A stretch of 42,896 nt of DNA from an archaeon BMS3Bbin15 (lineage in GTDB: Archaea > Hydrothermarchaeota > Hydrothermarchaeia > Hydrothermarchaeales > BMS3B), in the NCBI GenBank assembly GCA_002897955.1, contig BDTY01000023.1:1-42896 (forward strand), given 5' to 3'. Position 1 is the first letter of the stretch. The number at the start of each line of letters is the position of its first letter. Made by a program: the position numbers and the translations under genes. A model generated the notes under the pieces. It was not told where the DNA came from. It saw only the letters and a program-made list of their open reading frames with translations, and searched no databases. Positions 7,604 to 15,901 of the stretch are shown here, piece after piece.

Positions 7604-9685
7604 TTACTCTATTTCTTTTTTTTGTCTTGCCTGATTATACTTTTCTTTACTCTTGCAGTTCATATCTATACAGCTTAGAATTCTTCTCCTGCCAAAAGAT
7701 ATGCTCACCATGGGTAATCCGCATGTGCTGCAGAGTTTATCAGTAGGATAAACATTTTTTTTCTGAGGGAGAGGGAAGGATGTTTTGCACTTCGGGTAGT
7801 TTGAACATCCTATAAATTGCTTTCCTGAAGCTTTTGAGCGGATTATTCTCAGGTTGCTGTCGCAGTTAGGACATTTACCTATAATTTTCATCTCCCTGTC
7901 TTTTTCGATGAATCCTGCAGCAATGCTCTTACCAATACTTTCTTCCTTTTCTCTGAAAATCTTCAGAGTTTTTATTAACTCTTCCTTTGCTTCTTCGATA
8001 GTTTCCTCTTTTTTTGCCTCACCACGCTGGATTTTCTCCAGTTTTTCTTCAAAATATTTTGTGAGCTTTTCATCAATAATCTTTGGGATATTTTTCTCCA
8101 GAGCCTCTATGACGCGCATACCAAGAGGAGTAACTTTTATGGAAACTCCTTTTATATATTCCCTTCTGTATAATGTATCCACAATCTCAGCCCTTGTAGC
8201 CTTTGTGCCGAGTCTCAGAGCTTCAAGTTCTCTTACAAGTGAGGCAGGGTTATACCTCCTTGGCGGCAAGGTCTCCTTCTCATCACCTACGATTTTTAAT
8301 ACCTTAAATATATCTTCTTCGTTAATTTCAGGTAGCTGAATTTCTTCCAGCTTCAGGTAGGGATAAAATTCACTCCAGCCCCTTTCAAGAGTTCTTGAAG
8401 CAGAGAATCCGAAATCTTCATCTTTAATCTCCACTTTAACATTAATATTCTCTCTATGCATGCTATCGCCAAAGGTTGCAAGGTAGCGATATGCTATAAG
8501 CTCATATATCTTCTCAGCCCTTGGTTCTAGCTTCTTTGGAGTCTGGCCTGTTGGAAATATTGCAGGATGTGCAGGGTCATCCTTTTTTCCCTGTCTTGGA
8601 TATAACCTTTCCTTTTTGAGAAGCTTTTTTGACGCCTCCGCAAATTTTGCGTTTTTGCCAAGAGCTTCTATAATTCTCCTGTAACCTATGGCAGGAGGAA
8701 GTTTCTGAGAGGAGGTTCTGGGATATGAAATGCAACCTTCTTCATATAGACTCTGAGCTATATCCTGAACCTGTTTTGGAGTTAACCTGAAGGCTTTATA
8801 GGCTTCAGACTGAAGTGTGCCCAGGTCAAAAGGTACAGGCGGAGGTATTATACTCTCTTTCCTTGTTACGCTCTTGACTATTCCCTCTTTCTCACCTTTG
8901 ACTTTATTTAATATCTCTCCAGCCTTTTGGAGGTCAAAAATTCTACCAAGAACATGCTCTGCTCTTATCTTTCTTCTTGAAACTTTAAGGTCGGCATAGA
9001 CTTTAATATAAGGTTCAGGCTTGAAGATGGATATTTCCCTCTCTCTTCTCACAAGTATGGCTAAAGCGGGTGTTTGAACTCTACCGGCGCTGAAGACTGC
9101 ATAGCGCTTTAAGCCCTTTTTAGCAGCTTCGGTTAAAGCTCTTGAAATGTTTATACCCCAGTACCAGTCTAGGATATGTCTTGTTTCTCCGGCTTCCACA
9201 AGATTGTAGTCAACTTCAGAAAGCTCGGAGTAGGCCTTCCTCAAATCAAGAGTGGTGAGGGTGGAGAAGCGCATTCTCTTTATTTTATCTTTATTTATTG
9301 CCTTATCGCCAAGAACAGCATATTTGAGTGCATTGTATCCAAGTAGCTCGCCCTCGATATCATAATCAGTGGCGATTATAAATATGTCTGTTTCTTTTCC
9401 GAGTTTTTTCAGTAGATTTACATACTGTTTTATGTAGCTTTTACCCTTTCCAATTTCATATAGAGGTGCCCATTCTATATCGAAGGCAGGGTAGTCTCTT
9501 GAGGATTTCTTTTCCTTCAGTGAATAAAGATGACCTGCTGCACTGGCAATGACAATATCCTTATCGTTGCTTGAAAGCTCATAGTAATTGGCTCTACCAT
9601 GACGTTTCTTCTTGTAGTCTTTTGACAGTGCAAAGGCTATCTTCTGACCTACTTTTGGTTTCTCAGCTATAATCAGAACTTTCAT
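7604..9685 (-). CDS. topA: DNA topoisomerase I (type IA)
   Basis: A 693-residue type IA topoisomerase that relaxes negative supercoils by single-strand passage. The Toprim domain comes first (LIIAEKPKVGQ, then ATDYDIEGELLG near residue 105, with the metal-binding D-x-D-x-E set). The active-site tyrosine is Y321 in ISYPRTSSQ. The C-terminus has two four-Cys zinc ribbons (CPNCDSN...CSNYPKC and CSTCG...CIDMNC). The length and order are those of archaeal TopA. The start at 9685 has no strong ribosome-binding site. It stands alone, with 48 bases to the UPF0235 gene upstream. Confidence 0.93.
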   Translation of the reverse strand: MKVLIIAEKPKVGQKIAFALSKDYKKKRHGRANYYELSSNDKDIVIASAAGHLYSLKEKKSSRDYPAFDIEWAPLYEIGKGKSYIKQYVNLLKKLGKETDIFIIATDYDIEGELLGYNALKYAVLGDKAINKDKIKRMRFSTLTTLDLRKAYSELSEVDYNLVEAGETRHILDWYWGINISRALTEAAKKGLKRYAVFSAGRVQTPALAILVRREREISIFKPEPYIKVYADLKVSRRKIRAEHVLGRIFDLQKAGEILNKVKGEKEGIVKSVTRKESIIPPPVPFDLGTLQSEAYKAFRLTPKQVQDIAQSLYEEGCISYPRTSSQKLPPAIGYRRIIEALGKNAKFAEASKKLLKKERLYPRQGKKDDPAHPAIFPTGQTPKKLEPRAEKIYELIAYRYLATFGDSMHRENINVKVEIKDEDFGFSASRTLERGWSEFYPYLKLEEIQLPEINEEDIFKVLKIVGDEKETLPPRRYNPASLVRELEALRLGTKATRAEIVDTLYRREYIKGVSIKVTPLGMRVIEALEKNIPKIIDEKLTKYFEEKLEKIQRGEAKKEETIEEAKEELIKTLKIFREKEESIGKSIAAGFIEKDREMKIIGKCPNCDSNLRIIRSKASGKQFIGCSNYPKCKTSFPLPQKKNVYPTDKLCSTCGLPMVSISFGRRRILSCIDMNCKSKEKYNQARQKKEIE

Positions 9686-9733
9686 TGGGAGAATTTTGAG
9701 ATAGTAACATTAGCTAAATATTATGGTTAGTTA

Positions 9734-10039
9734 TTAATGTGAAGTCAACCCTTTAGAGAGTATATCAATAATTCTTGACTTCTCTCTGGGAATAAAAACT
9801 GTCTTCTGTCTGGACTTTTTTCCATTTACTATTTCTACTCTGCACTCAAAAATCTCTGAAAGATATTTTTCAAGCTCTTTATTGGCTTTGTTATCCTTTG
9901 CTTCGACTTTTATTTTAACCTCAATTCTTCCACGCCAGCTATTGAAGCCCGAAAGCTCATTCCTTCCAGCTCCAGGCTGGACGATAATCTCAAGAAGGTA
10001 GCCATTGGAAGTACTTTTAATAGAATTTTCCAGTTTCAT
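9734..10039 (-). CDS. UPF0235 / DUF167 family protein
   Basis: A 101-residue member of the DUF167/UPF0235 family (small alpha/beta fold, function unknown). Family features seen are LEIIVQPGAGRNEL near the start, EVKIKVEAKDNKANKELEKYLSE in the middle (the family's 'AxpxdGkANxalixfLA' region) and VEIVNGKKSRQKTVFI, corresponding to the 'iesGxxSrxKxv' motif. Its start overlaps the stop of the UPF0058 gene by 4 bases, so the two form a coupled pair. Confidence 0.8.
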   Translation of the reverse strand: MKLENSIKSTSNGYLLEIIVQPGAGRNELSGFNSWRGRIEVKIKVEAKDNKANKELEKYLSEIFECRVEIVNGKKSRQKTVFIPREKSRIIDILSKGLTSH

Positions 10040-10260
10040 CTTTTTTCATTTGTGTAATACTCTCTGAAGAATTTATCGAAACCTATGAGTAGAAGACCAA
10101 GAGCCTCTTCATGCTCTGTCTTTTTTATATTGATATGGTAGTGCCTAACCGGGTTTTTTTCATAATCAATGAAGCATTCCTGACACTGATATGTCTCCTC
10201 AAGGAACTTCTTCACCCAGATAAGGAACTCATGAAGAACAAGAATTTCATCTTTGTACAT
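10036..10260 (-). CDS. UPF0058-like small archaeal protein
   Basis: A 74-residue protein beginning MYKDEILVLHEFLIWVKKFLEE, with NPVRHYHINIKKTEHEEALGLLL in the second half. That layout (helix with LH, then a 'rhHIhkxkxeHxxA' segment) recalls the archaeal UPF0058 family, whose function is unknown. Cys residues at about 26 and 29 (CQEC) are also present. It is first in a two-gene unit with UPF0235. Confidence 0.55.
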   Translation of the reverse strand: MYKDEILVLHEFLIWVKKFLEETYQCQECFIDYEKNPVRHYHINIKKTEHEEALGLLLIGFDKFFREYYTNEKR

Positions 10261-10894
10261 CCTACAATAATGTTATGAATCTACCATAAATATATTTCTC
10301 TGGACTTCTGGCAATGTTACAAATATTAGAGGGGTGAAATGCAAGCTTGACCAGTGAACACTTTTCCGGTGCACCTGGAATATACATTTATACATTAGTG
10401 CTCCTCTGATTAACAGACCTGATAACTTAGTTTCTGAAAGTGATTTAGCCGTAAAAATGATGAATTCCGAATTACAATAATATCTGGCGAAAAATTGGTA
10501 GAATCAATTAGAAAAAGAAGGTAAAGAAAAGGAAGCAATAAAAAGTATAAAAACTTCTAATGAGTTTTCAAATAAATATTTATATTAAACACAAAGATAC
10601 AGTGAACTAAATATAGGGAGGGATTAAAATTAGGTCAAAAGTCCATAGTTTCCTGTTAAAAACATTAAGGAGGTTTGGATGTGGATCAGGGTTTATGCTT
10701 CTCATATCGAGAGCTTATGCTTTGCCGGCTATCATACTTTCAACTTCCATTCGACAGACATAGAAATTAATTGTATGATATTCTATTTAATTATAAGCTA
10801 TGTAACCACTTTAGATTACTTTATATTTAATATTCATAAGCTTTAAATATTAATGTAGTGATGTACGCTTACATATAACACAAGGAGGTGTAAT
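10261..10894. other. 634-base non-coding stretch before wtpA
   Basis: No convincing gene. Around 10440-10587 two short open pieces in different frames read ITIISGEKLVESIRKRR and EGKEKEAIKSIKTSNEF. They could be the frameshifted end of a lost small antitoxin-like gene. At 10679-10846 a 55-codon ORF follows a good AAGGAGGT, but its protein resembles nothing and it overlaps the putative operator. The last 100 bases hold the wtpA control region: a palindrome at 10802-10819, TATA-like CTTTAAATA near 10841, and AAGGAGGTG before the ATG. Confidence 0.45.
10802..10819. promoter_or_regulatory. Palindromic operator upstream of wtpA (copy 1)
   Basis: GTAACCACTTTAGATTAC is an inverted repeat with half-sites GTAAYC and GRTTAC around 6 bases. 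It lies about 20 bases upstream of the wtpA TATA element. A second copy with the same half-site pattern and nearly the same core lies at 13959-13976 before wtpB. Binding by a molybdate/tungstate-responsive factor, perhaps the Tfx protein encoded at 16979, is inference. Confidence 0.55.
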
Positions 10895-12091
10895 ATGTTA
10901 AAGAAAATAATAACTATATCGATACTGTTTTTTGTTCTGTTAGGAGCAGGTTGTACAACAGCTCCGAAAACAACCGGAGCTCCAAAAACATCAACAACCA
11001 CAAGTAGCCCTGTTGTGTCTTCCCATCCCGGTGTCACAGTAATTGCCGCAGGGTCTTTGGGGTATGCGTTAAAAGACCTTGGTCAGAAGTGGCGTGAGGT
11101 ATATCCTAATGCCCCTATTCTACCCGGCGGAGGAATTTTTATGGGTAGCATTAAAGGTGGAAAGCAGATTGGTGTACTGCACAGACAATATGACGTTTAT
11201 GCATCTGCTGCTTCCAGTGTAATACCTCAGGTTCTGGCCCCAAAATATGCATCATGGATGATAGTATTTGCAACCAATCAGATATCTGTTCTGTATTCAC
11301 AGAATTCTCAAGCACCTATAACCATAGAAGGTAAAACTTACCACGTAAGTGATATCAATAGTCAAAACTGGTGGAAGTTTGTGACATCACCAGGTGTGAC
11401 AATAGGTGTCAGTAATGGCAGTCAGGACCCGGCTGGATTTCAGGCAATACAGGCTATGAAACTTGCAGGAATGTATCTGGTAAAGCACGATAATACTGCA
11501 TACAATGCATGGTTCCACAAGGAACTTGGTTATCCTGTAAACGACACTAATGCAATATTCCAGGCAATATGGATAAAGAAAACTAAGACTGGATATCTCA
11601 GGCCTGTGGGCATAGAGGCTAGTCTTGATGCAATGATAAAGACAGGAGCGCCATATTTCGGAATCTCTTACAGAAGTCTTGCAAAGTCTTACGGATTGGG
11701 ATATATCCAGCTGCCATGGCAGGTAAATCTTGGCCATACAAATGAATCTGCGATTCAATATTATTCACAGGTTAATAGCAGTGGTGCACCCATGGGATTA
11801 AGTGGTTCAAGTAGTGAAGCAACACAGTCAGGAGCACCTATATTTTACGCAGTGACCATTCCTACAAACGCACCTAACAAAGTATTGGCAAAGAATTACC
11901 TCATGTTGCTATTAGGGCCTATCGGACAGCAGGTACTGAAAGATACTTATTTTAAGCCACTTTCTAAACCTTACTTTGTACCGTTTAACTCCAAAGCCGT
12001 GTTACCATCAGGTTTGTCTCCATATGCGCAGAAGTTGCCAGTACGGTTACAGTCAGGATCTGGTTATAAAGCAATGATGGGATCATCATAA
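10895..12091 (+). CDS. wtpA: Molybdate/tungstate-binding lipoprotein (WtpA/ModA type)
   Basis: A 398-residue extracellular binding protein for molybdate/tungstate uptake. The first 20 residues are a lipoprotein signal peptide with lipobox LLGAGC (C20), then a Thr/Ser-rich linker to about residue 47. The WtpA-like core follows (VIAAGSLGYALKDLGQKW, then DVYASAASSVIPQVL and ASWMIVFATNQISVLYS). It is about 50 residues longer than typical WtpA. The start has an ideal AAGGAGGTG. The 3' end overlaps the convergent wtpC by 6 bases, unusual because the transporter genes run on the opposite strand. The leader is almost identical to that of tupA. Confidence 0.85.
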   Translation: MLKKIITISILFFVLLGAGCTTAPKTTGAPKTSTTTSSPVVSSHPGVTVIAAGSLGYALKDLGQKWREVYPNAPILPGGGIFMGSIKGGKQIGVLHRQYDVYASAASSVIPQVLAPKYASWMIVFATNQISVLYSQNSQAPITIEGKTYHVSDINSQNWWKFVTSPGVTIGVSNGSQDPAGFQAIQAMKLAGMYLVKHDNTAYNAWFHKELGYPVNDTNAIFQAIWIKKTKTGYLRPVGIEASLDAMIKTGAPYFGISYRSLAKSYGLGYIQLPWQVNLGHTNESAIQYYSQVNSSGAPMGLSGSSSEATQSGAPIFYAVTIPTNAPNKVLAKNYLMLLLGPIGQQVLKDTYFKPLSKPYFVPFNSKAVLPSGLSPYAQKLPVRLQSGSGYKAMMGSS

Positions 12092-13063
12092 AATCCTTCT
12101 ATATTTTTTTATTTTTATTTTTATGTTATCTCCATTTATGCTGAAGTTTGTATTGGATTTTATCTTTACTGGATTTTCAAAAAGTAGGCCAGTGATCATC
12201 AGGCTTTTTTCCAGTTTTATTACCTGCTGGATTGCTACTGGTATTCCATCTATTCCATTATCTTTGTCTATAAGCAGTACTACATCCTCAGGAGTAAATG
12301 CGACTGTGGTGTCTTCTGGCAGGTTTAGATACCTGTTTAACTCTGCACTCTTAATCACATTTTCAATACCCAGAAACTTTGCTATAAACTCATTTTTTGG
12401 GGCATTAATAAGCTCATCAAATTTACCCACCTGTTCTAATGTGCCATGCTGAAGTATTCCCACGCGGTCTCCCAGTTCAATCGCTTCTATACGATTATGA
12501 GTTACGTGGATTGTGGGAATGCCATATTCATCATGAATCCGTTTCAGTTCGTAGATAAACCTGTCTTTCAAATTTTGGTCCAGTCCACTGAATGGTTCAT
12601 CTAATAATAGCAGTTTTGGAGAGGTTGCAAGGGCACGAGCCAGTGCAACTTTCCGTTTCTCGCCACCGCTCAGCACCTCAGGTCGCTTCTGCAATAAATC
12701 TTCGAGTTCAAGAGTTTTTATCAGGCGTTTGAGCTGTTGATATGCATCGTGGCGTGAGACACCATGAACTCTCAATCCAAATGTAAGGTTATCTATTACT
12801 TTCATGTTATCGAATAGCGCGTAATCCTGAGGCACATATCCGATTTCACGGCCTTCAGGCCTTTCATGTGTGATATCTCTGCCATTCAGCATAATTTTAC
12901 CAGATTCAGGACTATAAGCACCTGCTATTATATCTAACAACAGGCTCTTTCCAGACCCAGTCGGTCCTAAAAGTACAAAATATTCATGGTCATGGAGATG
13001 TAGTGTTATCTTGTTAAGAGTTAGTGAAGGTACCTCGAGAAGCAGATTTTTAATATCAATCAT
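12086..13063 (-). CDS. wtpC: Molybdate/tungstate ABC transporter ATPase
   Basis: A 325-residue ATP-binding subunit. Walker A is GPTGSGKS near residues 33-40, then YVPQDYALF (Q-loop), LSGGEKRKVALARAL (signature), LLLLDEPFSGLD (Walker B and D-loop) and VTHNR (switch His). Residues 235-325 form a regulatory or oligobinding C-terminal domain, as in ModC/WtpC. Its start overlaps the wtpB stop by 4 bases, so it is translated with wtpB. A T-rich run at 12103-12120 between the convergent 3' ends can stop transcription of wtpA. Confidence 0.88.
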   Translation of the reverse strand: MIDIKNLLLEVPSLTLNKITLHLHDHEYFVLLGPTGSGKSLLLDIIAGAYSPESGKIMLNGRDITHERPEGREIGYVPQDYALFDNMKVIDNLTFGLRVHGVSRHDAYQQLKRLIKTLELEDLLQKRPEVLSGGEKRKVALARALATSPKLLLLDEPFSGLDQNLKDRFIYELKRIHDEYGIPTIHVTHNRIEAIELGDRVGILQHGTLEQVGKFDELINAPKNEFIAKFLGIENVIKSAELNRYLNLPEDTTVAFTPEDVVLLIDKDNGIDGIPVAIQQVIKLEKSLMITGLLFENPVKIKSNTNFSINGDNIKIKIKKYRRIL

Positions 13064-13920
13064 CTTTCTACACCTGGCATATAAAATATTTTTTGATACT
13101 GTATCACTTTAAGCACTATCAATATTATCAGGGAGATAATAATAAGCACTGCAGATAATCCTACTGCACCTTTCATACCTGTTGATACAAACTGGTTGTA
13201 TACTTCGATACCTGCAATCTGGTGATACGTGGGTATTATGTACGGGGCAACAATCATGATAGCTGCCACCTCACTCATTGCACGACCCCAGCTGAGGATA
13301 CCACCAGTAAGTATGCTTCGTGCGATTTGAGGAATGATAATCATTCTTACTACCTGCCATTGCGATGCACCGAGTGTTCTGGCAACAAGCTCAATTCTTG
13401 GATGTACGCTCTTTATCGCTTCTTCCATGGTCTTTATGGCATACGTGCCACTTACGAACATATATGCCATCACTATTGCAAGCATGCTGTAGCCAAATGA
13501 TAATCCGAAACGACTCAATAGCGGTCCACCAGGTTCACTCTTCGCAAATACTAATAATAGTGCAATTCCTACAACAGTGTGTGGAATCATTATGGGCAAC
13601 TCTACAATGGCATCTATCATTTTCTTGCCTATAAACTGGTACCTTGCAAGAATATATGCAAGCGGAAAACCGAATATTACCACTATTATTGTAGATACTG
13701 TAGCAGCTAATAAAGTAATCTTAATCCCTTCAAGATTTACAGGAGAAAGAAATTGAGAAAGTAGATATCGCGGTGAGTCATATAATAACAATCTTAGAAT
13801 TGGTACTACGAAAAACAGTATAAGAAGAATGGATGTGCTCCAGACAATAATATTAAATGATAGGCTTCCTGATATAGTTTTAGGTACCTTTCGATTGGTA
13901 TGCATATTGATACGTTGCAC
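13060..13920 (-). CDS. wtpB: Molybdate/tungstate ABC transporter permease
   Basis: A 286-residue membrane permease with six membrane segments. It has the EAA loop typical of the ModB/WtpB group (ELVARTLGASQWQVVRMIIIPQIARSILTGGILSWGRAMSEVAA, around residues 185-225). It is the first gene of wtpBC. A GTG at 13920 or an ATG at 13905 could start it. A TATA-like TTTTTATAAAAG at 13945-13956 places the transcript start close to either, so the leader is very short. The palindrome at 13959-13976 lies directly upstream of that TATA box. Confidence 0.88.
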   Translation of the reverse strand: MQRINMHTNRKVPKTISGSLSFNIIVWSTSILLILFFVVPILRLLLYDSPRYLLSQFLSPVNLEGIKITLLAATVSTIIVVIFGFPLAYILARYQFIGKKMIDAIVELPIMIPHTVVGIALLLVFAKSEPGGPLLSRFGLSFGYSMLAIVMAYMFVSGTYAIKTMEEAIKSVHPRIELVARTLGASQWQVVRMIIIPQIARSILTGGILSWGRAMSEVAAIMIVAPYIIPTYHQIAGIEVYNQFVSTGMKGAVGLSAVLIIISLIILIVLKVIQYQKIFYMPGVER

Positions 13921-13958
13921 AATTTCTATACTTAAACTTTCGTCTTTTATAAAAATAT

Positions 13959-13976
13959 GTAATCACTTTGGGTTAC
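13959..13976. promoter_or_regulatory. Palindromic operator upstream of wtpB (copy 2)
   Basis: GTAATCACTTTGGGTTAC repeats the GTAAYC-N6-GRTTAC pattern found before wtpA, differing at only 3 of 18 positions. It abuts the wtpB TATA element on its upstream side, inside the 134-base divergent region shared with tupA. Confidence 0.6.
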
Positions 13977-13989
13977 ATGGAAGTGAAAA

Positions 13990-14035
13990 TACGTAAACTT
14001 TAAATATACAATGTATTCAGAACCACGTTTACGTA
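13990..14035. promoter_or_regulatory. tupA promoter with TACGTAAAC/GTTTACGTA inverted repeats
   Basis: Perfect 9-base inverted repeats, TACGTAAAC at 13990-13998 and GTTTACGTA at 14027-14035, bracket the TATA-like CTTTAAATATA (13997-14007) and the probable transcript start of tupA. A repressor bound here would block initiation. The wtpA promoter has a partial match, GTACGCTTAC near 10863, in the same relative place. ACAGGAGGT lies before the tupA ATG. Confidence 0.55.
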
Positions 14036-14054
14036 CTAAAACAGGAGGTACAAT

Positions 14055-15104
14055 ATGTTAAAGAAGATAATAGCTATATCGATACTGGTCTTTGTTCTGT
14101 TAGGTGCAGGTTGTACAACCGCTCCAAAAGCAACCAGCGTACAGGCACCCGGCGTAAACAAAGAAAACAGTTCTGTAAATAATAGCAATGTAGCAGCTGT
14201 AAAGGAGACTGCAAGTATACAGGAGCCTCAGAAACTTGCCCTTGCAACAACAACAAGCACATATAACTCGGGCTTGCTTGGAGTACTCAATCCAGTCTTC
14301 CAGAAGGAATATAACGTACTGATAGATGTCCATGCTGTTGGCACTGGTGCGGCACTTACAATGGGAAAAGATGGCCAGGTAGATGTTGTCCTTGTACATG
14401 CCAGGAACCTGGAGGATAAGTTCCTTGAGGAAGGCTATGGGATAAATAGAAGAGACGTCATGTTCAACGACTTTATAATAATGGGGCCTAAGAATGACCC
14501 TGCGGGAATAAAAGGAAGTAAGAGTGCAATGGAAGCCTTCAAGAAAATAGCAGCAGCCGGAAAACTTGGCAAGATAAAGTTTTTGTCAAGGGGTGACAGG
14601 TCAGGTACAAATGAAAAAGAGCTAATTGTATGGAAAGATACAGGAATTACCCCAAGTGGTAATTGGTATCAGAAGACAGGACAGGGCATGGGAAGAACAT
14701 TGACAATGGCCAATGAAGAGAAAGCCTATACTCTGAGTGATAGAGGAACCTATCTTGCCTATCTTTCCAAAGGTAAACTTGACAACATGGCGATTCTCGT
14801 ACAGGGACCTCTAGATGGTGGTGACCCTCTTCTTGCTAACCCCTATGGAGTGATTGCAGTTAACCCATACAAGTATCCAAAGAGAAACTATGGACTTGCT
14901 ATGCTGTATATCAGTTTCCTTACATCGCCTGAAGGCCAGAAAATAATAAAAGACTACAGGAAAAATGGCCAGAAGCTTTTCTATCCCGATGCTATTAAGC
15001 CCGTAGATGACTTCAACCAGTATCTCCCTATAACTATCCATGGACTCTACAATAAAACAGGCAGTCCATATACTGGTATTACAACACTTCCACCGACAGG
15101 CTAA
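14055..15104 (+). CDS. tupA: Tungstate-binding lipoprotein
   Basis: A 349-residue substrate-binding protein of the TupA (PstS-like) family, selective for tungstate. The signal peptide and lipobox LLGAGC (C20) are followed by a linker to about residue 62. Then come LATTTSTYNSGLLGVLNPVFQKEY (the oxyanion-binding TTTSxxxSG segment), GTGAALTMGKDGQVDVVLVHAR, and FLSRGDRSGTNEKELIVW, all TupA hallmarks. Its first 81 bases match wtpA at 73 positions although the mature proteins are unrelated. A T-rich run at 15117-15133 may reduce read-through into tupB. Confidence 0.9.
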   Translation: MLKKIIAISILVFVLLGAGCTTAPKATSVQAPGVNKENSSVNNSNVAAVKETASIQEPQKLALATTTSTYNSGLLGVLNPVFQKEYNVLIDVHAVGTGAALTMGKDGQVDVVLVHARNLEDKFLEEGYGINRRDVMFNDFIIMGPKNDPAGIKGSKSAMEAFKKIAAAGKLGKIKFLSRGDRSGTNEKELIVWKDTGITPSGNWYQKTGQGMGRTLTMANEEKAYTLSDRGTYLAYLSKGKLDNMAILVQGPLDGGDPLLANPYGVIAVNPYKYPKRNYGLAMLYISFLTSPEGQKIIKDYRKNGQKLFYPDAIKPVDDFNQYLPITIHGLYNKTGSPYTGITTLPPTG

Positions 15105-15166
15105 GCTAAGCCTCCATTTTTCTTTTTTTTTCCAATAGTTATTGATACAATGAAATAGGTGCTATT

Positions 15167-15901
15167 ATGGACTATCTTATTGATGGAATTATCCAAGCAA
15201 TAAAACTTATAATCACTCTTAATCCTTACGTGGTTACTGTAACGGTGGTGCAGGTGCTGGTCTCTACCAGTGCTGTTATTTTTGCCTCTATCACGGCAAT
15301 TCCTCTTGCGGTGCTATTATCCTTCAAAAGATTTCCCTTCAGGGACTTTATTCTCACAGCAATAAATACGGCAATGGGTCTTCCTCCCGTGGTAGTCGGT
15401 CTGTTTGTTTTTGTCTTTTTCATGTCCAATGGCCCGTTAGGCTTTCTTGACATATTATATACAAAGCAAATCATGATTTTTGCTCAGTATATCCTTGCCA
15501 CACCGATAATTCTCGGTGTAAGTATAGCAGCAATAAATGCCGTTCCAAAAGAAATAAAGGAAACAGCCTATAGCCTTGGAGCGGGAGACCTGCAGGTGGC
15601 AGTTATTGTTTTGAAGGAGTCTACCTATGGAATTCTCACAGGTGTAGTGGCCGGAGCCGGAAGGGTTTTTGCTGAAGTCGGTGCTATTCTGACTGTAGGC
15701 GGGAACATTGAATATAATATTCTGCAACACGGGGAGATAATTACAGTTTCAAAAACAAGAACTTTGAGCACAGCAATACCTCTCGCAACAAGTCAGGGGG
15801 ATATACCGTCTGCTATTGCCTTTGGATTAATTCTCCTGCTGTTAAGCTTGATATTAAATATAATTATGTATCAGCTTCAGAAGAGGTCTCAGCATGAATA
15901 A
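15167..15901 (+). CDS. tupB: Tungstate ABC transporter permease
   Basis: A 244-residue permease with five or six membrane segments. The EAA-type loop (EIKETAYSLGAGDLQVAVIVLKESTYGILTGVVAGAGRVFAEVGA) lies around residues 126-170. TupB is the membrane partner of TupA and TupC. It starts 62 bases after tupA, and its stop overlaps tupC by 8 bases, so tupBC are coupled. Confidence 0.9.
   Translation: MDYLIDGIIQAIKLIITLNPYVVTVTVVQVLVSTSAVIFASITAIPLAVLLSFKRFPFRDFILTAINTAMGLPPVVVGLFVFVFFMSNGPLGFLDILYTKQIMIFAQYILATPIILGVSIAAINAVPKEIKETAYSLGAGDLQVAVIVLKESTYGILTGVVAGAGRVFAEVGAILTVGGNIEYNILQHGEIITVSKTRTLSTAIPLATSQGDIPSAIAFGLILLLLSLILNIIMYQLQKRSQHE

Noticed and set aside
10679-10846. 55-codon ORF after AAGGAGGT
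   Set aside because: The ribosome-binding site is good, but the protein has unusual composition and no recognisable feature, and the frame runs through the palindrome and TATA region of wtpA.
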